From: Paenibacillus arenosi
Lineage (GTDB): Bacteria > Bacillota > Bacilli > Paenibacillales > Paenibacillaceae
NCBI RefSeq assembly: GCF_014841135.1
Contig: NZ_JACYTN010000002.1
Span: 558,001-622,000 of the forward strand
Reading direction: 5' to 3'
Length of the DNA stretch: 64,000 nt
Shown: positions 53,932-63,848 of the stretch, one piece after another
How positions within the stretch are numbered: the first letter of the stretch is position 1
Layout: every line of letters begins with the position of its first letter
Translations under genes and position numbers: made by a program
The notes under the pieces: model-generated
Told to the model about the DNA's origin: nothing
The model's input: the letters and a program-made list of their open reading frames with translations, nothing else
Databases searched by the model: none

Positions 53932-54885
53932 TTAACGTTTACCAGGTTCATACGGAACACCAAGTGCAGCCGGAGAACTGGATTTTTTGGATGTAAAGAT
54001 TAGAACGACAAGCGTAAGCACATAAGGAAGCAAATAGAATATTTCATTCGGAATATGCTTAGCCGCTTCTACCACTTGAATTTGGTCTTTAACCGCTTGT
54101 GCTACACCGAAGAACAAGGCAGCACCGAAAGCTCCAATTGGATGCCAACGACCAAAGATTACAGCTGCCAAGGCAATGAACCCTTGACCAGAAATCGTAT
54201 GGAAAGTAAAGCTGCTGTTCATCGTCAATGTAACGGTTGCTCCACCAAGTGACGCGATCATCCCGCCTGCTAATACAGCCAAGAAGCGCAGGCGATTTAC
54301 ACGAACACCTGCAGTGTCTGCCGAGCCAGGGTGCTCACCAACAGCACGTAGGCGCAAGCCTAGCGGTGTACGATACATAACGAAGTAAATAATGATAGCT
54401 AGTGCAATTGCAATATACGTAACCGGATATAGGCTAAAGAAAGCAACTCCGACGAACGGAAGTTCAGACAGAACTGGAATGCTAATTTTACTAAATACGT
54501 TGTGCAATAATGGTGTTTCCGCCGCACCATCAAACAACAATTTTACGAAGAAGAACGTAGAACTCGCTGCCAACATGTTTACAACAATACCACTAATAAC
54601 TTGGTTTGCCTTAAATCGAACGGAAGCAATAGCATGCAATAGGGCGAATAACAAGGTGAAGATTGGTGCAGCCAAGAAACCGATCCAAGGCGCCGCTCCA
54701 GCCATACCTGCTTGCTCAGCATAATAAGTGACAACACCCGCTGTAAACGCACCAGATACCATGAAACCTTCTAATCCTAGGTTAATTACACCTGCACGCT
54801 CAGTAATGAGACCACCCAATGCTGCAAAGATAAGCGCAGTCGCGAATACGAACGTACCATTAATGAGAAACGCTATCATTTCCAC
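53932..54885 (-). CDS. nupQ: Nucleoside ABC transporter permease (NupQ-like)
   Basis: A 317-residue permease of the branched-chain/BMP family with about eight helices. LGGLITERAGVINLGLEGFMVSGA near the N-terminus is the family signature. The GTG start has AGGAGG 9 bases upstream, and the gene overlaps the preceding permease by 26 bases. In Bacillus subtilis nupNOPQ imports guanosine and other nucleosides; the gene order here is the same. Confidence 0.88.
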   Translation of the reverse strand: MEMIAFLINGTFVFATALIFAALGGLITERAGVINLGLEGFMVSGAFTAGVVTYYAEQAGMAGAAPWIGFLAAPIFTLLFALLHAIASVRFKANQVISGIVVNMLAASSTFFFVKLLFDGAAETPLLHNVFSKISIPVLSELPFVGVAFFSLYPVTYIAIALAIIIYFVMYRTPLGLRLRAVGEHPGSADTAGVRVNRLRFLAVLAGGMIASLGGATVTLTMNSSFTFHTISGQGFIALAAVIFGRWHPIGAFGAALFFGVAQAVKDQIQVVEAAKHIPNEIFYLLPYVLTLVVLIFTSKKSSSPAALGVPYEPGKR

Positions 54886-55969
54886 GAGCGCTCACCTCCT
54901 TCCTACGAGTCGAACGTCGAAGTTTGAATAGCACGCGCAGCATGCCTGGAGCCGCTGCAAAGAAGATGATGATACTAACAACCATACGGATTACTTCTCC
55001 TGGTACATCAGCACCAAAGCTCATTCCTTGCGAACCGTACATCAATGCTCCGAACAATGCAGCAGCCAACAATATGCCGATTGCTGTATTCATACCTAGC
55101 AACGCAACCGCAATACCGTCGAAGCCTAGCCCGGATGTCGTTGGTGCGATAGCCAAATATTTAAATACACCTAAGATTTCAAATGTACCAACTAATCCAC
55201 CCATCATACCAGAAATAAAGAATGTGCGATGGATCGTCTTATTTACAGAAATACCAGCATAGTGCGCAGCATGCTTACTGGAACCAACTGCACGCAGCTC
55301 ATAGCCCCACTTCGTCTTATTCATATAGAAAGAATAGCCGACTAGAAGAAGCATTGTGATTATGAATCCCCAGTGAATGCGAGCTCCATCAAACCATTGA
55401 ATTAAGAAAGGAATTTCAATACTTGCTGAATCTTGAATCAGCTTCGAACGAGCTGTCCCCTCTTCCATCATGAACATACGAACGACGATATGGCTAATAT
55501 ATAGCGCACTCCAGTTCAACATGATACAAGTTACAACCTCGTTGATACCTCTGCTCGTCTTTAACCAAGCAACAAGCATTCCCCATAGACCACCGAATAT
55601 AGCACCTACAACGATTGCAACAATCGCATGCAGTACAGGCGGTAGATCTAGGAAATATCCTACAAACAATGCACCGATGGAACCCATTACAATTTGTCCT
55701 TCAACCCCGATGTTGAACATTCCGCCGCGGAATGCAACCGCAACAGCCAAACCAGTCAATATAAGAGGCATAATGGAACGTATCGTTTCACCGATATCAT
55801 AAGGATTTCCTACGATTTTCTCAATCATGGACTGGTAAGCCAATATAGGCTCATAGCCCCCGATTAGCATAACAATTGCACCGATCAGTAAGCCTAGGAA
55901 GATGGAAATGATCGAAATCCAAATGGATTCTTGTCTAAAAACATTCATGAGTGACTTAAGCTTAGCCAT
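54860..55969 (-). CDS. nupP: Nucleoside ABC transporter permease (NupP-like)
   Basis: A 369-residue permease with about ten helices, including the VAVAFRGGMFNIGVEGQIVMGS signature split across helix 3 and the GLGFDGIAVALLGMNTAIGI segment typical of NupP/YufP. It overlaps the ATPase gene by 8 bases and the next permease by 26 bases, indicating tight coupling. Confidence 0.88.
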   Translation of the reverse strand: MAKLKSLMNVFRQESIWISIISIFLGLLIGAIVMLIGGYEPILAYQSMIEKIVGNPYDIGETIRSIMPLILTGLAVAVAFRGGMFNIGVEGQIVMGSIGALFVGYFLDLPPVLHAIVAIVVGAIFGGLWGMLVAWLKTSRGINEVVTCIMLNWSALYISHIVVRMFMMEEGTARSKLIQDSASIEIPFLIQWFDGARIHWGFIITMLLLVGYSFYMNKTKWGYELRAVGSSKHAAHYAGISVNKTIHRTFFISGMMGGLVGTFEILGVFKYLAIAPTTSGLGFDGIAVALLGMNTAIGILLAAALFGALMYGSQGMSFGADVPGEVIRMVVSIIIFFAAAPGMLRVLFKLRRSTRRKEVSARGNDSVSH

Positions 55970-57500
55970 TGGACGATTCTCCCCCCAACTTTCCTGCCAT
56001 CATTAATCCTAATTTCTGCTCATTTGTCGCCGAAGGAGTCGTCTCTCCAACGATTTGTCCGTTGAAAATAACGAGAATGCGATCAGCTACATCCAAAATT
56101 TCATCCAATTCAAATGAAACAAGCAGTACCGCTTTGCCAGCATCACGTTCAGCAATCAATTGCTTATGCACAAATGAGATCGCACCTACGTCCAAGCCAC
56201 GAGTTGGCTGTGCCGCGATGAGGAATTTCGGATTCGCTTCGATCTCGCGTGCAATAATAATTTTTTGCTGGTTACCACCAGATAAGGAACGTGCCAGAAC
56301 CTCTGTGCCTGGGGTACGTATATCATAGCTCTCAATGAATCGCTCTGCTTCTTTTCTAATATTGCTTTCTTGCAATATTCCTAGCTTGCTCATTGGACTG
56401 TTGTAATACGATTTCAGGACAGAATTCTCACTCACTGTAAAATCAAGTACAAGTCCATGCTTATGACGATCCTGTGGAATATGTCCAACACCCCGTTCAC
56501 TAACTGTACGCGGTGATAGGTTAGCCATTTCCTTACCTTCCAAACGAATGGAGCCAGACTCAATCTTCATCATGCCAGTCAACGCTTCTATTAGTTCACT
56601 TTGTCCGTTGCCGTCTACACCAGCAATACCAACGATCTCACCAGCACGAATATCAAAGTTAACACCACGGAGCATATCTTGACCGCTTGAATCTTTAACA
56701 TGCAGATCTTTCACTTCCAACAACCGTTCACCAGGCTGTGCAGCTTCTTTATCTACATGAAGGCTTACGTTACGCCCGACCATACGCTCTGCAAGCGCTT
56801 CAGGAGAAGCTGTAGCCACTTCCAAAGTATCGATTACTTTACCTCTGCGAATAACTGTACAGCGATCTGCAATTTCCATAATCTCTTTAAGCTTGTGCGT
56901 AATGATAATGATGGATTTGCCTTCTGCCGCCAAACCTTTCAATATCGCCAGCAATTCCGTAATCTCTTGTGGCGTCAATACCGCTGTCGGTTCGTCAAAG
57001 ATTAGAATATCCGCTCCACGATATAGGATCTTCATAATTTCTACACGCTGCTGCATCCCTACCGAGATTGTATCGACAACTGCATGTGGTTTAATATTTA
57101 AGTTATATCTATCGGATAATTCCTGAATTCGCTGCGCGGATGACTTAAGATCGATAGCTAAACCTTTCTTCGTCTCCATACCTAGTACAATATTTTCCGT
57201 TACCGTGAACGGTGGAACTAACTTAAAGTGCTGATGAACCATTCCGATGCCGAGTTCAATCGCTTTACTAGGGGTGTCCATGGAAACAGGTTGGCCATTT
57301 ATCCAAATCTCACCTTCATCTGGCTGATACAGACCAAACACCATATTCATCAGAGTCGATTTCCCGGCCCCGTTCTCACCTAGCAGCGCCAATATTTCAC
57401 CTTTGCGCAACTGTAAGTCTATGCTGTCATTTGCAACGATTCCCGGAAATCGCTTGGTGAGCCCCTTAAGCTCAAGAACGATGTCGTGTTGAGCGGTCAT
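55962..57500 (-). CDS. nupO: Nucleoside ABC transporter ATP-binding protein (NupO-like)
   Basis: A 512-residue duplicated ATPase. The first domain has Walker A GENGAGKST near residue 40, SVGMQQRVEIMKIL and ILIFDEPTAVLTP. The second has a degenerate GVDGNGQSE Walker A, signature SGGNQQKIIIAREI and AAQPTRGLDVGA. Two fused domains with an impaired second site are typical of nucleoside/BMP-type importers. AAGGAGG precedes the ATG. Confidence 0.92.
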   Translation of the reverse strand: MTAQHDIVLELKGLTKRFPGIVANDSIDLQLRKGEILALLGENGAGKSTLMNMVFGLYQPDEGEIWINGQPVSMDTPSKAIELGIGMVHQHFKLVPPFTVTENIVLGMETKKGLAIDLKSSAQRIQELSDRYNLNIKPHAVVDTISVGMQQRVEIMKILYRGADILIFDEPTAVLTPQEITELLAILKGLAAEGKSIIIITHKLKEIMEIADRCTVIRRGKVIDTLEVATASPEALAERMVGRNVSLHVDKEAAQPGERLLEVKDLHVKDSSGQDMLRGVNFDIRAGEIVGIAGVDGNGQSELIEALTGMMKIESGSIRLEGKEMANLSPRTVSERGVGHIPQDRHKHGLVLDFTVSENSVLKSYYNSPMSKLGILQESNIRKEAERFIESYDIRTPGTEVLARSLSGGNQQKIIIAREIEANPKFLIAAQPTRGLDVGAISFVHKQLIAERDAGKAVLLVSFELDEILDVADRILVIFNGQIVGETTPSATNEQKLGLMMAGKLGGESSNG

Positions 57501-57576
57501 ACGGATTCCTCCTTAAGAAGTTCCCCCACCACTTAAGCGGCAGGGGAATTGGCAATGCATATCGTCAAAAGTACAA

Positions 57577-58614
57577 TTACTCGCTAGGAACTTTGATTTC
57601 ACCGTTGATAATTTTTGTGCGGTACTCTTCTACTTTTTCCAATACTTCTGGAGCAACGTTCTTCGTAGAAGTAGGAGCGATATCTACGCCCTTCTCTTTC
57701 AAGCCCATGTAAGTTGTTTTACCAGCTGGGAACTTGTCGCCTTCCAATTGCTTGGAAATTTCAATTACTGCGTTATCAACACGCTTAATCATAGAAGTCA
57801 AAGTAATTTCATCACCAAATGTCAAGGATTGGTCCATATCTACGCCGATAACCCAAACATTTTCACCACGTTGTTTACGCTCTTTCGCTTCATTAAATAC
57901 ACCGTTACCTGTCATACCAGATGCGTGGAAGATAATGTCCGCGCCACCTTCATAAATCGTAGAAGCTGCAGATTTACCTTTGTCTACACGGCTGAAGTCA
58001 GCTGTGTAAATAACTTTCAAGTTTTTCGCTGCTTCAGGGTTAACTGCTTCAACACCAGCGCGGAAGCCAACTTCGAAACGCTTAATAACCGGCAATTCCA
58101 AACCGCCAACGAATCCAAGTTTGTTTGTTTTAGTTGTAAGACCAGCAATAACACCAACCAAGAATGAGCCTTCATGCTCTTGGAACAGGACGGAAGCAAC
58201 GTTAGGTGCTTGTACCTCCGCATCAATAATAGCAAGTTTAGCATTTGGATTTTCTCCTGCAATTTGCTTAACAGGATCCATCATTGTAAAGCCTGTTGCC
58301 CATGTCAAATCATAGCCGCCCTTAACGAATTGGTTCAAGTTAGGAATGATTTCAGCGTCTTTCTTAGGCTCCATGTACTTAACACTAACACCTTTTTCAT
58401 CACGAAGCTTTTGCAAGCCTTCCCACGCACTTTGGTTGAACGACTTGTCATTTACACTACCCAAGTCTGTTACGAGGCCTACTTTAAGATCACTTTTTGG
58501 TGCGGAGCCACCAGTTGCTGGATCTGTCTCTTTGTTTTTAGCACCACAACCAGACAAAACGAGCGTAAGCACCATAACACTTGCAAGCATTAATAACCAA
58601 CCTTTTTTCTTCAT
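57577..58614 (-). CDS. nupN: BMP-family nucleoside-binding lipoprotein (NupN-like)
   Basis: A 345-residue lipoprotein. The signal peptide ends with LSGC (Cys23). The mature part begins LKVGLVTDLGSVNDKSFNQSA, the BMP (PnrA/NupN) signature, and contains GVIAGLTTKTNKLGFVGG and IFHASGMTGNGVF, regions contacting the nucleoside in relatives. First gene of the import operon. A -10 (TATAAT on minus, 58710-58705) lies about 90 bases upstream. Confidence 0.92.
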   Translation of the reverse strand: MKKKGWLLMLASVMVLTLVLSGCGAKNKETDPATGGSAPKSDLKVGLVTDLGSVNDKSFNQSAWEGLQKLRDEKGVSVKYMEPKKDAEIIPNLNQFVKGGYDLTWATGFTMMDPVKQIAGENPNAKLAIIDAEVQAPNVASVLFQEHEGSFLVGVIAGLTTKTNKLGFVGGLELPVIKRFEVGFRAGVEAVNPEAAKNLKVIYTADFSRVDKGKSAASTIYEGGADIIFHASGMTGNGVFNEAKERKQRGENVWVIGVDMDQSLTFGDEITLTSMIKRVDNAVIEISKQLEGDKFPAGKTTYMGLKEKGVDIAPTSTKNVAPEVLEKVEEYRTKIINGEIKVPSE

Positions 58615-58765
58615 GCGTATGTTCCCCCTATGAATGATGTATTGGAATTGCCACTACCTATCGTAACCTAAGTTACTAAAATGCACCATAACTTTGTTAC
58701 TAGAATTATAGCTGGTAACTAAAAACATCACCTCCACACTAAAGTAAAAGAAGTTAAGCTTGGTT

Positions 58766-58779
58766 TGAAAGCGTTTTCT
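58766..58779 (+). promoter_or_regulatory. cre box upstream of the Crp/Fnr gene
   Basis: TGAAAGCGTTTTCT matches the cre consensus at 13 of 14 positions. It lies 47 bases before the regulator start and 150 bases from the divergent nupN start, so it could control either. Confidence 0.65.
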
Positions 58780-58826
58780 AGTATATGATGACACTAGTGA
58801 TACTATAAACAAGGTGGATTCATACG

Positions 58827-59567
58827 ATGATTGATGATCTGCGTCAGGTTACCTTCTTTCAGGACTTGCCTGAGCATGCTATACAAGAACTGCTTCCTAA
58901 GCTAAAACACCGTCATTTCAAGAAAAATCACACCATTATTTACGAAGAAGATACGAATAGAGACATTTTTATTATTCGTTCCGGCTTCGTCAAAGTTTAT
59001 CGCATCGAGGAAGATAAAGAGTTTATTTTCAACTTCTTCTTCCCTGGCGAAACGGTAGGCGAAGTGGAAGCTATTGATCCCGCCTCTGCTAGAATTGCTT
59101 CTATTGAAGCAATGGATAATGTTCAGGCATGGATGCTTAGCGGTGAAGACTTTATGCATCTAACCGAACGATATCCTTCGATACTGCGTCGCGCCTATTG
59201 CCAGCTCGTAGATAACATTCGGGTATTGAATCGTAAAATATGCTACTTGTCCTTTATGGATGTTAGACGTAAATGCGCGAACCTGCTGTTAGACCTGTCA
59301 ACAAACTTAGGCACTGAAGATAGCGGTTACATTCAAATTCAATATAAGTTCCCTCATCATGTTCTTGCCAATATGATAGGCGTTACGAGAGAGTCTTTGT
59401 CCAAGACACTCAAAGAATTTCAAGATGAAGGAATCATTTCGGTTAATCAGAAAACGATTACAATTATGAATTTGAAAAAAATGTCAGATATCAGCGAATC
59501 GTCCTATATAGAACAGAAGCAGCGATTCTGGCGCCGTAAGGACACTACACATCATTTCAATGGTTAG
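58827..59567 (+). CDS. Crp/Fnr-family transcriptional regulator
   Basis: A 246-residue regulator. Residues 10-125 form a cyclic-nucleotide-binding-type beta-barrel (IIYEEDTNRDIFIIRSGFVKV, FFPGETVGEVEA). The C-terminal helix-turn-helix reads LANMIGVTRESLSKTLKEFQ. The N-terminal cysteine cluster of oxygen-sensing Fnr is absent, so another effector or ligand-free action is likely. It is divergent from the nucleoside importer and upstream of deoD, so control of nucleoside salvage is plausible but unproven. Confidence 0.88.
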   Translation: MIDDLRQVTFFQDLPEHAIQELLPKLKHRHFKKNHTIIYEEDTNRDIFIIRSGFVKVYRIEEDKEFIFNFFFPGETVGEVEAIDPASARIASIEAMDNVQAWMLSGEDFMHLTERYPSILRRAYCQLVDNIRVLNRKICYLSFMDVRRKCANLLLDLSTNLGTEDSGYIQIQYKFPHHVLANMIGVTRESLSKTLKEFQDEGIISVNQKTITIMNLKKMSDISESSYIEQKQRFWRRKDTTHHFNG

Positions 59568-59914
59568 TTGCTATAATGATAACTAGCAATACCCAACCGA
59601 ATTTATTGTATGAATGCCTGTACCAGAATTTTTTGCTAAATGATTCTAGCACCATTGTAGTCCAACCTTCGACCTAGTCGCAGTGAAGCCGAGAACTATT
59701 TTTTTGTGAGCAAGAACACAAAATGAAAACGTTACAAAACACTGAAATGATGAATATGTGGTGTTAGGCTAGTATTCAAACAGCATTTTCGTGTCATCCT
59801 AATAAACAGCGTCTACATTGAACCTATTTTAAACCACTGGTCAATGTGAGCGTATTCAAAAATAAGATGAGACGAAGTTGTTACATTACATGAATGACAA
59901 TTTGGAGGTATAGC
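59568..59914. other. Intergenic before deoD
   Basis: About 350 bases without a gene. A cre-like site TGAAAACGTTACAA (59724-59737; 13 of 14 matches) lies in it. I found no convincing -35/-10 pair, PurR box or structured leader. Confidence 0.55.
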
Positions 59915-60625
59915 ATGAGTATACATTTAGAAGCTCCACAAGGTGCAATTGCAGAGAAAGTACTTCTTCCAGGTGACCCGCTTCGTGCGAAGCATATTGC
60001 AGAGACATTTTTAGAAGATGTGCAGTGCTATAACCAAGTTCGTAACATGCTCGGCTTTACAGGTACTTATAAAGGAGAGCGTATCTCCGTTCAAGGAACA
60101 GGTATGGGTATTCCCTCCTTCTCCATTTATGCGACAGAGCTTATTAAAGATTATGGCGTTAAAACATTGGTTCGCGTAGGTACTTGCGGAGCAATCCAAC
60201 ATGAAGTTCAACTTCGTGAAGTATTGATGGCACAGGGCGTTACCACAGATTCATCCATCATTTCGCATTACTTCCCTGGCCTTTCATTCTCGCCAATCGC
60301 AGATTTCGATCTTTTGCATCGTGCATACATGATTTCTCAAGAGCGTCAAATGCAAGTACGTGTTGGTAACGTTCACACATCTGACTACTTCTACTCCGAG
60401 AACCCAGAGGCTGTAAACAGACTCGGTAACTTTGGTGTAATGGCTGTTGAGATGGAAACAGCTGCATTGTACACATTGGCTGCAAAACATGGCGTTAAAG
60501 CTTTGTCCTTGCTAACAGTGAGCGATCACATTCTAACTGGTGAGCAAACTAGCTCCCAAGAGCGCCAAACAACGTTCAACCAAATGATCGAGCTTGCGCT
60601 TGATGCGATCGTTGAAGGTAAATAA
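59915..60625 (+). CDS. deoD: Purine nucleoside phosphorylase, DeoD type
   Basis: A 236-residue hexameric-type phosphorylase. Visible blocks are [40 protein letters not shown], the substrate-site VEMETAAL and catalytic Asp in VSDHILTGE. It cleaves purine (deoxy)nucleosides with phosphate to free base and (deoxy)ribose 1-phosphate. It lies near the nupNOPQ-like importer, giving a complete uptake-and-cleavage route. GGAGG is 6 bases before this ATG; a longer frame from 59894 is less likely. Confidence 0.95.
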   Translation: MSIHLEAPQGAIAEKVLLPGDPLRAKHIAETFLEDVQCYNQVRNMLGFTGTYKGERISVQGTGMGIPSFSIYATELIKDYGVKTLVRVGTCGAIQHEVQLREVLMAQGVTTDSSIISHYFPGLSFSPIADFDLLHRAYMISQERQMQVRVGNVHTSDYFYSENPEAVNRLGNFGVMAVEMETAALYTLAAKHGVKALSLLTVSDHILTGEQTSSQERQTTFNQMIELALDAIVEGK

Positions 60626-60639
60626 TATTTGTTACACAC

Positions 60640-60675
60640 AACCGGGTATTCCTATGAGGATGCCCGGTTTCTTTT
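60640..60675 (+). terminator. Terminator after deoD
   Basis: AACCGGGTA (60640-60648) pairs with TGCCCGGTT (60661-60669; one G-T), followed by TCTTTT. Confidence 0.8.
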
Positions 60676-60838
60676 CGTGCCCACTACTTTCGTACTTATG
60701 GTATAAAGACATGCCAAAACGGGAAATACAATGCTGTATGTTGTGTTCAATAACTCATTATGGTATAGTTACCTTCCTGTTTTTTACGTACTTAAGAATG
60801 CATTGCTATTTCAATCTACTCTTAGGAGGTAACTGAAA

Positions 60839-62980
60839 GTGAGCGAATCTTTTCAAAGTGCCTATCAAGAAGAAGAACAACGTCTTGAACAGACATTGTC
60901 TCTTATTCACAGGCAGTATGATGAATTAAAGGAGATTCCGATCTATCGCGGCTCTGACTTCACAGAGCAAGTACTTGAAGATCATCGTGAAACAAGAAGG
61001 CAAAGGCTGTCGAGAGCGATTAAAGACCCGTACTTCGCAAGAATGGACGTACGACAAGTCGATCGAGATAAGAGCCATATTCTCTATATTGGTAAACAAG
61101 GCGTCGATGATGAGGAGACATGGAAGCTCGGCGATACAGAGGCCTACCCACTTGTATTGGATTGGAGAGCTCCCGTTGCGAGTCTATTTTATGCCTTCAA
61201 TGGGGGAGAAGACGCGGTTCCGTATGAAACCCCTGAAGGAAGAGAAGAAGCGCAGGTCGATTTGAAGCGAAATTTGATCATCCGTCAGGAACGTTTACAG
61301 CGTGTAGCAGATACGTATAATCGCTCATCTGGAGACGAGCATGTAAACGATGAGTTTCTCGTGTACCGACTAGGAGAAAATAAAGATAATAAACTTCGTG
61401 ATATCGTATCCACCATTCAAGCAGAGCAGGATCTTATTATTCGTGCACCGAAAAATAAAGCCTTATTTATACAAGGGGTTGCAGGTAGTGGTAAGACAAC
61501 CGTCGCCCTACACCGTTTGGCGTTTCTACTTTATCAGTACCAAGAGCAAGTACGAGCAGAACGAATGATAATATTTGCCCCGAACCGGATGTTCTTGGAC
61601 TATATCTCTGATGTACTCCCGGAACTAGGTGTAGGTGATATTCAACAACGAACCTTTGCTGATTGGGCACTAGAGTTAACGGGGCTAGACGAACGGATAC
61701 ATCTCATCAGCGCAGCAGAAGAAGCTGAGCTTTGGTACGGTGAACTGCAAGGAGCCAGTCAAGATGTTCAAGCTGCTGGCGGTAGGATGAAAGGCTCTCT
61801 TGCATGGAGACAACTTATTCAAGATACAGTGCAAGAAATCGTCGAGCAAGCCGTACCAGAAGAAGACTTCAGTCCATGGGATGGAGCAGCAATTAAGCAT
61901 GAGCAACTGGTGACATGGTATCACGAAGAATATCGTTCTTATGCTCCTGCCAAGCGACTGGAACGTGTATCTGCACGTATTCAACGTTGGATCGAAATGG
62001 AACTGAAGCGTGAACGCTCTCGTACAGCCCTTCAGGAGAAGAAGCGTAAATCTTCTTCCCGCCTGAAAGCCTATATGAAAAAATGGCCAAAGCCCGATGT
62101 TCTCCATATATACAAGACGCTGATAAAAACAGACGCTGTACGTCAGTTCTTAACACCAGCATTATGGAAACAAACCGTCAGCGATCTGAAACAGAATAAC
62201 ATTCGCCAAGAAGATTTAACAACGTTGACCTATATCCATACGCTTATGTACGGTGTTGAGCGAACGCATACATTTGATCACATTGTCATTGATGAGGCGC
62301 AAGACTTCTCTCCCCTTCATCTGGCTTTATTGAATCAATGCGTCCGCAGCCAATCATTTACTGTGCTGGGCGATCTTTCTCAAGGTATTCATGCTTATGC
62401 AGGCATCGAGAGTTGGGGGGAACTTCGCAATCTATTCCAAGAAGAAGACACAGGTTATTTCGAGTTAAGAAGAAGCTATCGCTCTACAATGGAAATTATA
62501 GAGTTTGCCAATGTCATCTTGGAGCGCGGAATTACGAACCCAATCTTAGCAGAGCCCGTCTTCCGCAGCGGAGAACCTGTGCAAGTCCTTTCACATGACG
62601 AGAATGACCAGCTCACATATATTGAAGCTGAGCTTAACGCCATGAAGGAACATAACTTTGAGACCACCGCCCTCCTCACTCGCACAACTGAGGAAGCTCG
62701 TCAATTAGCTACTCAGCTCAGAGAAAATGGTTGGGAAATTAATTTGATGGATGGCAAACAAGATACGTATGCAGGGGGAATTTCCGTACTGCCTGTATAT
62801 TTATCTAAAGGTCTAGAGTTCGATGCCGTTACAATCGTAGGCGCAGACAGCAATCGCTATGGCATGCAGCCATTAGAAGCTCGTTTACTCTATGTCGGTT
62901 GTACAAGAGCATTGCACCGCTTATCCGTGCTGTATGCTGGGACATGTAGCCCATTAATAAATAGCAGTACCGAAGAATAA
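60839..62980 (+). CDS. helD: HelD-like superfamily 1 helicase / RNA polymerase recycling factor
   Basis: A 713-residue UvrD/Rep-type ATPase. An N-terminal coiled arm (residues 1-60) precedes a domain with LVLDWRAPVASLFY, typical of HelD, then Walker A GVAGSGKTT (213-221), DEAQDF (motif II), GDLSQGIHAYAG (motif III) and LLYVGCTRALHRL (motif VI). Bacillus HelD removes RNA polymerase from stalled complexes. The protein is slightly shorter than the Bacillus form. GTG start, with AGGAGG 9 bases upstream. Confidence 0.9.
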   Translation: MSESFQSAYQEEEQRLEQTLSLIHRQYDELKEIPIYRGSDFTEQVLEDHRETRRQRLSRAIKDPYFARMDVRQVDRDKSHILYIGKQGVDDEETWKLGDTEAYPLVLDWRAPVASLFYAFNGGEDAVPYETPEGREEAQVDLKRNLIIRQERLQRVADTYNRSSGDEHVNDEFLVYRLGENKDNKLRDIVSTIQAEQDLIIRAPKNKALFIQGVAGSGKTTVALHRLAFLLYQYQEQVRAERMIIFAPNRMFLDYISDVLPELGVGDIQQRTFADWALELTGLDERIHLISAAEEAELWYGELQGASQDVQAAGGRMKGSLAWRQLIQDTVQEIVEQAVPEEDFSPWDGAAIKHEQLVTWYHEEYRSYAPAKRLERVSARIQRWIEMELKRERSRTALQEKKRKSSSRLKAYMKKWPKPDVLHIYKTLIKTDAVRQFLTPALWKQTVSDLKQNNIRQEDLTTLTYIHTLMYGVERTHTFDHIVIDEAQDFSPLHLALLNQCVRSQSFTVLGDLSQGIHAYAGIESWGELRNLFQEEDTGYFELRRSYRSTMEIIEFANVILERGITNPILAEPVFRSGEPVQVLSHDENDQLTYIEAELNAMKEHNFETTALLTRTTEEARQLATQLRENGWEINLMDGKQDTYAGGISVLPVYLSKGLEFDAVTIVGADSNRYGMQPLEARLLYVGCTRALHRLSVLYAGTCSPLINSSTEE

Positions 62981-62995
62981 CGATATTGACATATG

Positions 62996-63045
62996 AAGCC
63001 CAGTTTAATTCCTCTTTAGAAATAAAGATGAGTTTGACTGGGCTT
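62996..63045 (+). terminator. Hairpin after helD
   Basis: AAGCCCAGT (62996-63004) pairs perfectly with ACTGGGCTT (63037-63045). The T-tail is short (ATTCATG), so strength is uncertain. Confidence 0.6.
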
Positions 63046-63113
63046 ATTCATGTTTACATGCAGTATATAAGCAAGTGATAGATCAAAAATAACAACCCCA
63101 CACTAGTCAGTCC

Positions 63114-63848
63114 TTATTCCACTTGAAGCCTGTACTTACGATATAACCAAAGCAAAATGACGCTGTGCAAGGATAAACCAATAATACCTACAACGAAACT
63201 AGGAAATTCAGAACCAGCTACAATATCAGGATTCGTCAACATTTCTATAATCCAGTACGGAGGTGCCCACCAGCCCAGCCAATGCAAATGTTTCGGAAAA
63301 AAAGCGACAAGCTGAGGAACGACGACGATTACGCCCGCCGCTTTTGATAAAGCAAGCCCTTCTACTTTATTCATCGCAAATACACTCATCGCAAGTCCCA
63401 TCATTAACATTTCCAACATCAACATACTAAAAATAATGAAAAAAGAGTAACCAGATAGAGTTATTTGCTGCTGCAGAACAAAGATTAACATAATATAAAC
63501 GGCTGTAACGAAAATGGGCAGCATATACCGGACCATCATATATCCTTGTCTAGAAATTGGAGTGATCGAGTAATACGCTATGAGCTGCTCATCCCGCTCG
63601 TCCAATAGAGCAAATCCTGTAACAACACCTAACATGAGTGGAATTAAACAGACAAACATACCGAATACATGAGGGTAATACGCATCGAGATTAATCTGAT
63701 AATAAAAAGAGATAGATTGATTAATAACAGGCAGCACATATACCGTCATACTGATAAGCAGTAAAGGAGAAGCCATCAGGAGTAACTGCATCCGTTCGGA
63801 CTGCAACCTCTTCCCCTCAGCAATAATGAGCGTACTTAATCCTTTCAT
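63114..63848 (-). CDS. ABC-2-type transporter membrane protein
   Basis: A 244-residue protein with six predicted helices. ALLDERDEQLIAYYSITPIS between helices 2 and 3 is typical of ABC-2 permeases that lack their own ATPase domain. The chosen ATG has GGAGG 9 bases upstream and overlaps the stop of the preceding gene in an ATGA. It is probably part of an export system with the partial gene upstream. Substrate unknown. Confidence 0.8.
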   Translation of the reverse strand: MKGLSTLIIAEGKRLQSERMQLLLMASPLLLISMTVYVLPVINQSISFYYQINLDAYYPHVFGMFVCLIPLMLGVVTGFALLDERDEQLIAYYSITPISRQGYMMVRYMLPIFVTAVYIMLIFVLQQQITLSGYSFFIIFSMLMLEMLMMGLAMSVFAMNKVEGLALSKAAGVIVVVPQLVAFFPKHLHWLGWWAPPYWIIEMLTNPDIVAGSEFPSFVVGIIGLSLHSVILLWLYRKYRLQVE

